Below are positions 18,161 through 27,452 of a stretch of 31,209 bases of DNA, piece by piece (within the stretch, counting starts at the first letter, position 1; every line of letters starts with the position of its first letter). The translations under genes were made by a program, and so were the position numbers. Location of the stretch: contig BFEA01000604.1 of assembly GCA_003427395.1 (NCBI GenBank), positions 707,095 to 738,303 of the forward strand, written 5' to 3'. The DNA is from Chara braunii (lineage: Eukaryota > Streptophyta > Charophyceae > Charales > Characeae). A model generated the notes under the pieces. That model did not search any database, was not told the DNA's origin, and was given only the letters and a program-made list of their open reading frames with translations.

Positions 18161-18281
18161 TACCATGAATAAGACTACTCAAGTAAAAACACAAGATGTT
18201 TTTCAACAAAATATGATAGATTTTCAAAAGACTATCAAAAAAATACGACAATAGAAAAGTCTCTAGTAGCTCAGTGGTTAG
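18161..18281 (+). pseudogene. nad6: mitochondrial nad6 3' end, copy b, plus tRNA 5' end
   Basis: Second copy of the segment at 17411-17531. The frame gives KTTQVKTQDVFQQNMIDF and ends at TAG 18252-18254, followed by the same tRNA-like start (18259) and here GAGC, completing a D-stem with GCTC. The following bases do not form a recognisable anticodon arm. The transmembrane helix present in copy a is absent. Confidence 0.85.
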
Positions 18282-18615
18282 AGCACGTTGATATGCGGAA
18301 AGTGATTCACCGCCTGGCAGCTTTAGGTTTTTGTGACAAATCGGGGAACCCTAAACCCAACTTCTTTTATTTCCAAGATCCGCAGAGAAACTCTGTGTCA
18401 CGTATCTCCGGACTTCTCCACGGTCTCGCCAATACGCCAAAAATGCGCCTATAGCACTAAACAAATTAGTTTCATCATTCTTGGAGTGGCAAATTCTGAC
18501 GAAAACATAATTTCGTTTTTTGGTAGTATGAAAATAGAATTTGCCCAAAAATGAGTACCTAAACCAATCATCATATCTTTGGCCAAATATCTTACAAAAA
18601 GATTTCCAAAAGCCA
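18282..18615. other. unassigned sequence inside the mitochondrial mosaic
   Basis: No gene recognised on either strand. It separates the tRNA-like start from the nad1 fragment and probably includes intergenic or intron sequence of mitochondrial origin. Confidence 0.4.
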
Positions 18616-18891
18616 TTATTTGCTATTTCGTCTTTAGGTGTCTATGGTATTATAACAGCAGGTTGGTCTAGTAATTCTAAATATGCTTTTCTAGGAGCAC
18701 TACGATCTGCTGCTCAAATGGTTTCTTATGAAGTTTCTATTGGTCTTATTATAATTACTGTATTAATTTGCGTAGGTTCTTGTAATTTCACAGAAATCGT
18801 CATAGCACAAAAACAGATATTGTTTGGTATTCCCCTTTTTCCTTTATTGATTCTGTTTTTTATTTCTTGTTTAGCGGAAACGAATCGTGCT
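18616..18891 (+). pseudogene. nad1: mitochondrial nad1 internal exon fragment
   Basis: Encodes [40 protein letters not shown], then [16 protein letters not shown] and [11 protein letters not shown]: the central quinone-site region of NADH dehydrogenase subunit 1 (complex I). Homology begins sharply at 18616, within what is normally continuous exon, and ends at NRA (18889-18891), where the family continues P-F-D-L-P-E. Thirteen bases later a tRNA begins on the other strand. The retained frame is uninterrupted, so the transfer may be recent. Confidence 0.92.
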
Positions 18892-18904
18892 CTCGAAGAA
18901 TTCA

Positions 18905-18977
18905 GCATCCTACAGGATTTGAACCTGTGACCTTCAACTTAGAAGGTTGTTGCTCTATCCAGCTGAGCTAAGAATGC
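18905..18977 (-). tRNA. trnR: tRNA-Arg (UCU), mitochondrial type, near-complete
   Basis: The minus strand folds with acceptor GCATTCT/AGGATGC, D-stem GCTC/GAGC, anticodon UCU (18941-18943) in loop CTTCTAA, variable loop AGGTC and T-stem ACAGG/CCTGT. The single defect is an A-A mismatch at the outer pair of the anticodon stem (27-43). It is the most intact gene of the mosaic. No CCA is encoded, as expected. Confidence 0.88.
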
Positions 18978-19120
18978 AACTCACCCAAAAGAGTCAACGC
19001 AGCCGCCACAACAAAACAAGCAGCTTATTTTATTTATGTATGCGCTCATCCACGCGTCCCCCCGGACGTGGGGGTGGGGTTAGTGTCTTATTGGCCGCCT
19101 GACCTGACGGTTGGTTGCCT
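18978..19120. other. short spacer in the mitochondrial mosaic
   Basis: Contains a GC-rich inverted repeat around 19052-19075 (CGTCCCCCCGGACG region). No gene seen. Confidence 0.4.
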
Positions 19121-19255
19121 TTAATTCAAAACATCTAAATTTTTTTGTTCCAATTTGTTGCATATTTCTTGTGCAATCAAAGAAGCACTTTGATAAACAG
19201 AAGCTACTTTCAACGCCCTAATCACTGTATGAGTTTTTGCTCGACTAGATAAAAA
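19121..19255 (-). pseudogene. rps3: mitochondrial rps3 internal fragment
   Basis: The minus-strand frame reads THTVIRALKVASVYQSASLI and AQEICNKLEQK, then leaves the family and stops (TAA, 19123-19121). VYQSASLIAQEI and KLEQK match the KH-domain-proximal region of bryophyte-type mitochondrial ribosomal protein S3 as I know it, before the K-S-F-R motif, which is missing. The upstream edge runs straight into 18S rRNA sequence of the opposite strand. Confidence 0.7.
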
Positions 19256-19256
19256 A

Positions 19257-19483
19257 CTGCCAGTGATATACTGGAGGAAGGTGGGGATGACGTCAAGTCC
19301 GCATGGCCCTTATGGGCTGGGCTACACACGTGCTACAATGACAATGACAATAGGAAGCAAGGCTTTAAGGCGGAGCGAATCCTGAAACATTGCCTCAGTT
19401 CGGATTGTTCTCTGCAACTCGAGAACATGAAGTTGGAATCGCTAGTAATTGCGGATCAGCATGCCGCGGTGAATATGTACTCA

Positions 19484-19516
<33 letters not shown>

Positions 19517-19695
19517 ATTTCTTTTGCCCGAAATCGTCTCTATGATAAAGCAATGACTTTGATACGTTACGCACGTCAAGTGCGCAGCATGTTTTTCGCA
19601 TCGTTGATCATAGAGACTATCATGGTAGAATCAGTGACTGAGGTGAAGTCGTAGCAAGGTAGTTGTAGGGGAACCTGCGGCTGGATTGACTCCTT
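19257..19695 (+). pseudogene. rrn18: 3' part of mitochondrial small-subunit (18S) rRNA
   Basis: Begins at the CTGCCAGTGATA-CTGG region and carries the universal landmarks GGTGGGGATGACGTCAAG, GGGCTACACACGTGCTACAA, GAATCGCTAGTAAT, CTTGTACACACCGCCCGTCA and GGGGAACCTGCGGCTGGAT near the 3' end. This is roughly the last 430 bases of the molecule (the decoding region). The invariant GTAACAAGGT reads GTAGCAAGGT (G at 19654, equivalent to E. coli A1500), and the terminal-helix region has other departures. Together with the missing 5' two-thirds this marks a pseudogene copy. Confidence 0.93.
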
Positions 19696-19739
19696 TCCAA
19701 TATACATACCCAGATTTGATTTGCTGGAACAACTACACG

Positions 19740-20225
19740 CTTATTCGTAGTTGGTTTTTAAGGCTTGCTCCGAACCAGTGAAAATTGTATAAGCAATGTT
19801 CGATCAGCAGGAAACCACAAAAAAGTACGGCCGCTCGCCCTAGCCAGCGACCGCCGAGCTGTTTGGGATCCTCAGAGACTTTANGCAANGCATCTCACTT
19901 GTTTCATTAATGAGACGGAAAGAAAGAAAGAAAGAAAGAAAGCGGCAAGCCACTCACTTTGCGTCTACTTTCAACTCTAATTTGCTGGATTGATGCTGAT
20001 GATTTTGTTATTGTCATAACAACAGGATCCAGAGCAGATGCTGTCGAGATCAAAAGGTTGGTGACTCAATTCTTATCTGAAGAGCTTAAACTGAAGCTTA
20101 ATCAGCAGGTGCGAAGCACAAAAAGTCATAATGGGATATCTCTCCTAAGTACCCAAATTCATGCCGTGAAATGGAAGGCACAAAATCAAATATTCAATTG
20201 TTGTTTGTATGGTGTAGTCAAATAG
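19740..20225 (+). pseudogene. group II intron fragment with maturase/reverse-transcriptase remnant
   Basis: From about 19985 the plus frame reads WIDADDFVIVITTGSRADAV, EIKRLVTQFLSEELKLKLN and then a KW-x-AQNQIF segment. This is the reverse-transcriptase active-site region (domain 5, normally YADD) and following helix of a group II intron-encoded protein, which helps its intron splice. Tyr is replaced by Asp (DADD), a T-to-G type change. The flanking 19740-19915 resembles intron RNA but no boundary can be set. (AAAG)n lies at 19918-19942 and N bases at 19884 and 19889. Fragment only. Confidence 0.65.
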
Positions 20226-20290
20226 TTGAAAAACAAAAACACAATTCTAAGCTAAGACATTGAGGCCGTTGGTCGGTCGCGTTATCTCAT
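20226..20290. other. short spacer before tRNA-Gln
   Basis: No feature seen. Confidence 0.4.
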
Positions 20291-20362
20291 TGGAGTATAG
20301 CCAAGTGGAAAGGCATCGGTTTTTTATACNGACATGCAAAGGTTCGAATCCTTTTACTCCAG
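20291..20362 (+). pseudogene. trnQ: tRNA-Gln body with altered anticodon
   Basis: Acceptor TGGAGTA/TACTCCA, D-arm GCC-AAGTGGAAA-GGC, T-arm with GGTTCGAATCC: the mitochondrial/plastid-type tRNA-Gln(UUG) body. The anticodon loop reads TTTTTAT, so bases 34-36 (20323-20325) are UUU (Lys) where the loop TTTTGGT is expected. One N (20330) sits in the anticodon stem opposite G, where C is expected. Confidence 0.8.
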
Positions 20363-20365
20363 CGA

Positions 20366-20882
20366 TTAATTCCAATTCAGTTTTTGTTTTGAAAGCTGAC
20401 GTATTAAACTTCGGAAACCTCCAAAAGAAGCCAAAATAAAACCTATCCAAATACAAAAAATGAAAGGTAACTTCATTATGGTAGTATACCAACCAGTTTC
20501 AAAACTTCCAGTTCCTATCAAAGCATAGAGATCTGTGAAAAAGTTGGTATGTATAGCCACTTTANTAGTACTGGTTTCTGGATTCGAAAAACAGAATATT
20601 TTTTCTGGAAACATAACAAAGCTATCAACACTACGCGTCAAATCTTCAGTGCTTTGCAGGCGCTCGCAAGAGATCACTTTTTCGAAGTAATGATGCGCCG
20701 CAGCCTTGGTGTCATGATTAGAAATACATGCTATGTTTCCACAAATGGATTGAAAAGTAGGTTCATGTAATTGATCAATACTTTGTAAACAACACAACCT
20801 TCCGTTGCCTATATTTTGTTCAAAACCAACATCCATAACACGAAGATCAGAATCACCATCAAGAAAAAAAAGATATCATGAT
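20366..20882 (-). pseudogene. ccmFC: mitochondrial ccmFC second exon (cytochrome c heme lyase subunit)
   Basis: Minus-strand frame with CCLQSIDQLHEPTFQSICGN, MFPEKIFCFSNPETST, HTNFFTDLYALIGTGSFETG, WYTTIMKLPFIFCIWIGFIL and a basic end, stopping at TAA (20368-20366). This is the C-terminal half of CcmF, which attaches heme to apocytochrome c at the inner membrane. The intron boundary predicted from domain VI puts the exon start at 20882. Between there and about 20864 the frame is offset by one at a run of eight A (20864-20871), so a 1-base deletion or sequencing error is likely. The stop lies four bases from tRNA-Gln on the other strand. One N (20565) falls in a codon expected to be Thr (ACT). 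Confidence 0.9.
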
Positions 20883-21420
20883 GTAGGATAGGGGTCAGTG
20901 CAGAACGCCTGCCCTCAGAACCACACGTGATAGTTTCCCGTCATGCAGCTCGCCCCCCAAAACCTTAGCCTTGTTTGTGGGCTCGGGAAGGGAAGCTGAC
21001 AAACAGCTTCGCTTCGCGCCTTCCGACTCTTAATTGTCCGGAATCAATCTCACGTGTAGCTAGAGTATTGATTTTCTGACCTTGCACTGTGCTCAGCAGA
21101 CGCTTCGCGTCTGATCTGATGCCAGATAAGAGAATCGCAGATATCTGGAAAAAGGCTAGAGGTGTGTNTTGTNTAGGCTGAGCACTTCGTGCCTTCTACG
21201 GCCTTAGTGAGCAATAGAACAAAATCATCTGCTNACGTAAAATTTNTGTTCTGCCGAACGAAGGCCTTGCCTTCGCATTTGTTTGTTTCTTNGAGATCCG
21301 TCAGCTCTGCGTCTCTTTCTTATTTACAAAGGGCCCTGTCAGTCTCGTATCCGATCTTGGATTCATCTAGACAGTCAGTGGAGAGTGATGTTGCAGGCTT
21401 TCACGTGTTCCTTGACTGAG
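20883..21420 (-). other. 3' part of the ccmFC group II intron
   Basis: Domain V is at 20918-20951 (34 bases, minus strand): it starts GAGCTGCATG with the catalytic AGC triad, has a GAAA tetraloop and ends CGTGTGGTTC. Domain VI follows (about 20883-20917), with a candidate branch-point A seven bases from the 3' end ...CCTAC. Upstream intron sequence continues to about 21420 and includes GC hairpins with three-base loops (21098-21112, 21182-21192, 21259-21275) and five N bases. The 5' intron part and exon 1 are absent. Confidence 0.75.
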
Positions 21421-21567
21421 ATACGAACACGGTCCGGTCCGACCAATCGAGTATTAGATTGGAATCTAGATTGTGTTGATTGTTCGAGACCTCACTCAGT
21501 GTCGGAACAGAACGGTTTTAGGCTGATCCCCTTAAGGGTCCCAAACCCCTATCTAAGGCCAAGGACC
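21421..21567. other. junction region between mitochondrial DNA and minus-strand gag remnant
   Basis: No gene recognised. The sequence changes character at about 21420, giving the approximate right edge of the mitochondrial mosaic. Confidence 0.4.
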
Positions 21568-22707
21568 TCACCCCTCAATTCCTTTCTTTGCCATCTTACA
21601 TTTGCGAGGGGTATGACCAGTCTTTCCAGAACAAGCACATACTATTCGTGCGCACCGCTCTCGCCCTCTTTTATTCCTTCGTCCTATCCAACTTACAGTT
21701 AACGACAAACCCTTGTCATCACACTCCCTTTTGTTCGGATCAGACACAGTGGGCGGTAGGGCTATACCAACTTCTTCCTGAACTCTTCGATCCACTGTTC
21801 TCTTCGTCTTTGGAACGTCAACCGCCCTCTTACAGGTATGAGTTGCAGTATTCCTCACTCCCGCCTGCACCTCTTCCCTTTATCACCTGACTCATTTTTC
21901 TTTTCTTTGCTCCATCTGTGATTTCGCTTGATGACCTTAGCGTCCTTTTGAGGCTCACCTTTCTTAGCGTCAGAGGTGCCTAGGGCAGGGTCATTTGGCC
22001 CCTTTCCAAGCTCACTCCTCTTGCTATCCAATGCCTCCTTTCTTTTCCTCACTTCTCTCAGAGTATGACAAAGGGGTTGATCAAAATTGCCTTCTTCAAA
22101 ATTACCTCGTATCTTATCCCATATAAGTCTTCCTTCTGTTCCTCAAATCAAATCTCGATGCTCTGCATCCGTAAAGTTCATGAGGAAGACAAAATACTTG
22201 TCGTATGTAGACAACGCCCAGACCTTGCGTGATGCGCGCTCGTACTCCATCAAGAAGTGTCCTACAGACCTATAATTATACCGGTCTATCTTCTCGAGAT
22301 CATCTTTGGTCAGTTGTTCCTCACCTAACCGGTATTTATTCCACATGTCATTATAAAACTTTCTCCATGATGACCCCGCTTTCCTAACCAGCCCACTGAC
22401 TCCACCTTTCAAGCCTATATGGATATACTTTATCACCTCTTCCAGCCTTTGTTCGTCATTCCATTTGCAGCGGGACGCTATCTGTTCAAACTTATCGAGG
22501 AAGTCAGAAACATGATAGCCTTTAAAGAAGTCGATCTCAACCTTGGGCAGGTTGTCTCGCTCCCAATCTCGCCGGCCCAACAGAGAAGCGAGTTCCTCGA
22601 CCCCGATCTTTCCTTGAGAACCCTCAATCTCGAGCTCCATCGACCCCTTCACCTGTTGAACAAAACAACGAGCAGTCTTAGGGTCGAGGCTCGAAAGGAG
22701 TTAGACA
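21568..22707 (-). pseudogene. gag: retrotransposon Gag, second copy, minus strand, interrupted
   Basis: The frame is open from 22707; the first ATG is at 22640 (MELEIEGSQ). The gag fold follows: IDFFKGYHVSDFLDKFEQIA, SRCKWNDEQRLEEV, SSWRKFYNDMWNKY, RYNYRSVGHFL. Aligned by eye, its KW, SW, NY and FL landmarks match the plus-strand Gag at 7.2-8.9 kb. A TGA at 22145-22143 interrupts it. The same frame then continues into a Lys-rich linker to 21855, where a frameshift leads to a zinc knuckle at 21639-21598, C-x2-S-x4-H-x4-C, with Ser in place of the second Cys. Pol is absent: mitochondrial DNA lies where it should follow. A pyrimidine-rich stretch ending CAG before GTG at 22652 could be a splice acceptor. 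Confidence 0.8.
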
Positions 22708-24895
22708 ACTAAATCAAATACAAAATATATTATACTAGAATCACCTCGACACTTCATCCCGTAAGCACTCATAAAAACCTACTCAGAATGACAATGATAC
22801 GGAAGAGAGCCTTTGAAAACATATCCACTTAAAACAAATCACAAGACTTAATATTCCCTGATATAATACTCAAAACATAGCTCAGACATTAATCAGATAT
22901 CACTTATAGTATCAAAAAATGATATAACACATATATATAACATAAGTAGATACTTCAAACACGAGTCTTTAAAATGTGGTATAACCCACAATAGATAGCC
23001 TATATACACAATCAATAATTCATGATGCGATAAACACTATTCGTCAGTTAGAATCGTAGATGAAAAACATAAGATGTTTCAGAAATAGATACATGAATTT
23101 AACTCAACTGTCAGTCACGCAACTCAACAACTCTCAAAAGCGTATTGCAGATTCTATAAGGCAAAAATAAGACTGACAATGAGTAAATATCCTGATACAA
23201 TTGTTACCCCCTTCAGGTCTTATGCGAAGAATATAATACGGGGGGCGGTGTAATCCTCACGAGATGACATCTTGACTCCTAAGCCCCGCTCTAAAGATCA
23301 AGCCTCACCGCGACCCCCTTGATTCCTGTGCTTGCACCTCATCGAACTTATAATGGCAAGATTGACAACCCCACTCATTTTTATCAAAGCAACGAACAGC
23401 GGATTCGCACCTCTTATAAATACGGTGACCCTGCTTAACACGAGACGAGTCTAGGTCGCTACTCTAGAACCGCTCTTTGCTAAAAAGTAGTTGTTCTACC
23501 TGGCCATTACAGTTTTCGACAAGGTAACAAGCTCCTTCCTCCTCTCTCAACAGATAATGTAGCTATTCTATTATAAGAAGGATAACAGCACCCCACTAAT
23601 GGACCAGGAACATAGTTCCGGCGTGGGTCTCACTATCAGTCTTGAGACTAATAATTTCTTCCTTAAGTCTCAACCAGAGGGTAACAAGTCAAGAAGACAC
23701 TAAGTCTTCCACTGAGGACAAATTATACACACCGACTAACTCCTTTCCGGAAGAACCACCTTCCACAGAAGCACGTCACCCCATTCACCCCTGGTCTCAT
23801 GCCAGACGTGGGTTTCATTCAAAATTTATGTCCTCGTGGAAGGCAATCCATACATACGCCATCAATCTGACATCAAACAAAACACAATGAAAGCACATAT
23901 GTAAAGACAACCAAACAAACGATCATAAATGCAATATATACATATATCATATATACGTAACACATAGGTCTCTGTTCGGACTAGCCAAACCGATACCCCA
24001 TTACTCACTACTTCTAAAGCTCCATTGGTAGTTGGCTAAACAAATCCCTAAATAACTCAATTCATCGTCAACTAACACTATATGAAGGTCTAGGCATGGT
24101 ACTGGTTGCAGTACCTATCATATCGCATCTTAGTCTGAGCTAAAGGAAAGATTTTTACATATAATCTCCTCACTTCACACTTTATCAGTCATCCCCTCAT
24201 CCATGTTGCTCCCGTATCAGCAACATTCTTTAAAGCAGGGTCATATGACTAGGGGAGATGCTCCATCTCAACTAAACTATCCCCTAAGGCAAGCTTAACA
24301 CTACAGTCACACGATGGGGCTAAATGCGTCAACTAACCTTAAATTCCAATCATGGGCATACTCAGCAACGCTAGTGCCACCGCACTCATCCCTAGCCGAA
24401 TCGAGCCTGCAGAGCATTACCCAAACTCGTCAATCATCAAAGTCAGAAAACCTTTCAACTTCAATTATCCACATACTGGTCAGTGCTTACAGCGCGTAGT
24501 CAAGAGCTTATCGATCTTAAGCAACCCTTACTGCATCGTTCAAACCCCACTTGCAGAACTAACCCTCACTTCATGCTTCATCCCATACTATATGCAGCCA
24601 ATACTACATTCAAACTAATCAATAAGGCAGAAGTGATCATTTCGCCTTGATCATCAATCCGCCTCAAATCTAGGCTCTATCTTTTAAGGACATCTCAGTC
24701 TTCTTATACCTCCAACGATAGCCAAAATATTAGTCAATCGCTCAGTAGTCAACATATTAGCCAATCGCTCATACAAGTCTACCAGATAACTTCCCATTCG
24801 CCTATTTTATCACTTCCCATACCCGGATGTCGTTCCACCAGGGACAACGGTAGGTAACCGTTATCCCCAGCAATGACGCCACCTTTCGAGCGCAT
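22708..24895. other. AT-rich non-coding region, probable leader of the minus-strand element
   Basis: Lies between the minus-strand gag and repeat copy 2 on the side where a 5' leader should be. No ORF carries a recognisable motif. Perfect hairpins occur, for example GGTACTG-GTTG-CAGTACC (24098-24115) and ATGTTGCT-8-AGCAACAT (24203-24226). An ATATAT-rich tract is at 23930-23960. Confidence 0.5.
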
Positions 24896-26564
24896 CGGTA
24901 CGACACCGCACGAAGCAGCGCGGGACCCACCCGGCCGCGTCATGCAGGAGTTGGTCTACACCTTCCGCGAAAATACAAATGGAGCTTCCGCAAGCCGCTC
25001 TGGCCGAGCGCGCCAGCCATACCTCTCGCGAGGCCCTACGACAGGATAGGGCCTACGCGAGACACGACTTACCTCCACCTTGCAGGCATTGTCACCTCCC
25101 TTCAGTGGCCGTATCCCCGCCGAGCTACCAGTCCACAGTACGAAAGCTAATCAGCTGCAATCGCAGAGGTGGACCAGCCGAGGGCGTTTCTCGTTCGCTG
25201 TAGCATAGGGGGTACACGCGGTATTACTCCTTTATCGAACCCGCACGCGAACCGACGCACTAGGGAGGTTGAAGTCCCAAGCGCGACTCGTCGTCGGTTG
25301 ACTAGGACGCATCCCACTCACCGTGCGCAACGCCATGCTAAAGCAAAATTAAAATAAACTCTTGCACACGCATATAAGCAAAAAGAAAGCAACACACTCT
25401 TAGTCCCTTAAGTATCCAACCCATAACTGTTCAATGCGAAAATCGAGTAAGCGGCGCACGAGAGACTTAATATAAAACCGCGCGGCTGTAGGACCTTCTC
25501 ATATCGACTAGCAATGCATACGTACGCAAACGGTTGTAAAGATGGAACGCTATGTAGCGCCCATAACCTTGTGGTCCTCGATAATAGTCGAGGGCCACCT
25601 TCGACACTCAAGTGTCGACTGACACGCTCCTTGAGGGGTTAATCTCTCGACGCTAGACAACCGCCTTGCGCGGTTGAAGACCACAATCTCTTTTGCACCC
25701 CGTGCAGAGTGGGTGGTACACATGTTCATACAGTGGTGACATTCTTTTCTCATTGCCCTGGAGGCGGACTTCATCATCCAGGGTTTGGACAAGGTCAAGA
25801 GGTTTGACTTTGACGGCTGCCACGGACTACAACGTCCGACTATCAAAATCCAACAAGCAAAATCTCTCACTCAGTAAGCGTCCCAATACTCATATATAAA
25901 ATCATATCTCGAGATACAACAAAAGGAAGGGGGAATAAACTTATCAGATATGCAGATCGTGTGACACATGGTTGTCATTCTCACTGCCTCCAAGGTAGAG
26001 CTTGTACATAGTCTCGACAAAACACTCACCTGCGTAAAACATAGACACATACGATAACCACATTGCCATACACCAATGTGGTCAACTTTACTGTTCCCTG
26101 TAGCTCACACCATGCCTCACTCACTCAAGCCCCAACCATAGTCAAACTTTCCATAAAATCTCATAAGTTCTTTATAATGACCATTAAAAGAAATCTGGTT
26201 AAAACCTTCTAAGAAACATATTAAATCTGAGGATCAAGGCATCAAGTTGTACAGGAATAAACAAAGTTGTGTCGTAAGCCAACAAGTCTACAATCAACCA
26301 ACCGACTTGTTATCAGTGATAACAGAAGATGATCCTCGTAGGATCAAGCTGAAACTAGTCCAAATCCTGAGTCAAACGATCAAGAGGACCTGTAGCACAA
26401 GACAGGTCAATATCCCAAGCTAAAATCATAAGCTCATGGAGAATAATCTCCATATCACAATTCCTCTGAAAATCTCGCCCGATAACTAAGTCTAACTCTA
26501 TCGTTAAGCCAGCGCCCAAAGAAAGGTAGACTCATGACATAATCTCCCCTATCTAGGGTGGATT

Positions 26565-27165
26565 GCCAGAATCGCCACCTGTCAAAATATAGTCTAACTT
26601 CTCTAAACTAAGAAAATTTCGGCAGTGCTTCCCGTAGGAAAAGTGCCTTCTTAGAATTTATACTAGCTCGAATATGAAAATATATGTAATCTTCAACTTC
26701 CCAAAGTCAAGTTTTGTCTATCTCCCTTAATCAGCAAACGTTTGGGCAGCACTCCCTCTAGAAAGGGAGACTTTCTTGATTTATACTAACTCATATTTGA
26801 ACTCAGAATAACTCGAGTTTCTGTCAAGACAAAATTTAACTAACTCCTTAGTTTTGTAAAAATTTTGGCAGGACTCTCTTTAGAAAAATGCTAATCCGAG
26901 ATTCATACAAAGCTAAGTTCAGATTTTGAAGACAACTTTGACTCCTAAAAGTCCAATTTTGTCTAACTTCCTAAATTAGCAAAAAATTGGGCAGCACTCC
27001 CTTTAGAAAATGAGACTTTCCAAATTCTTACTAAGTCATGTATACAGAGCAGACAAGTTGAACTTTGAACAACCAAAATTTGACTAACTCCTTGGATTTG
27101 CAAAAATTTCGGCAGCGCTTCCCGTAGAGAAAGAGGCTTGCCAAAATTTAAACAGAGCCAAGTAT
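26565..27165. repeat. five ~121-bp tandem repeats within copy 2
   Basis: Homologous to 10740-11340. Cores such as AAATTTCGGCAGTGCTTCCC (26615) and AAATTTCGGCAGCGCTTCCC (27113) recur with the same spacing. Confidence 0.8.
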
Positions 27166-27452
27166 AAAAAATGATCCTAGAAAATTCAAGAATTGACCTA
27201 AAAAAAAAAAAAAACTATCAGAGAAAATGCAGGAATTGTAACTAACTCCTATCGCTCTAACACGTGGCGAACAACTAAAGCAACTACCTATCAAACTCAA
27301 ACTCAGATCAAGTAGTAACCTCATTCAGCCACATGCAAGCCAAACCACAAATATAAGTACTCTCACCATCCAGAAGTCATCCTTGGCAAACAATAGTTCA
27401 TGGTCTTTCAATGATTTAGCCATTTATACCGTGCTTTCCTAAGGCGTACAAC

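Larger units (their letters stand above)
16515..21420. mobile_element. mosaic insertion of mitochondrial DNA (NUMT-like)
   Basis: Contains parts of at least ten mitochondrial loci in both orientations: atp9, rps1, nad6 (twice), rps7, tRNA-Lys/Leu, nad1, tRNA-Arg, rps3, 18S rRNA, an intron maturase, tRNA-Gln and ccmFC. All protein genes are partial and several are joined within a few bases. The flanks are retroelement-type nuclear sequence. All 15 N bases of the window lie at 16857-21292. The outer boundaries are approximate. A transfer to the nucleus explains this best; a misassembly of mitochondrial reads into a nuclear contig is the main alternative. Confidence 0.75.

Noticed and set aside
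18333-18554. Open frame between the nad6 repeat and nad1
   Set aside because: No similarity to a mitochondrial protein that I recognise, and the frames on both strands are equally open.
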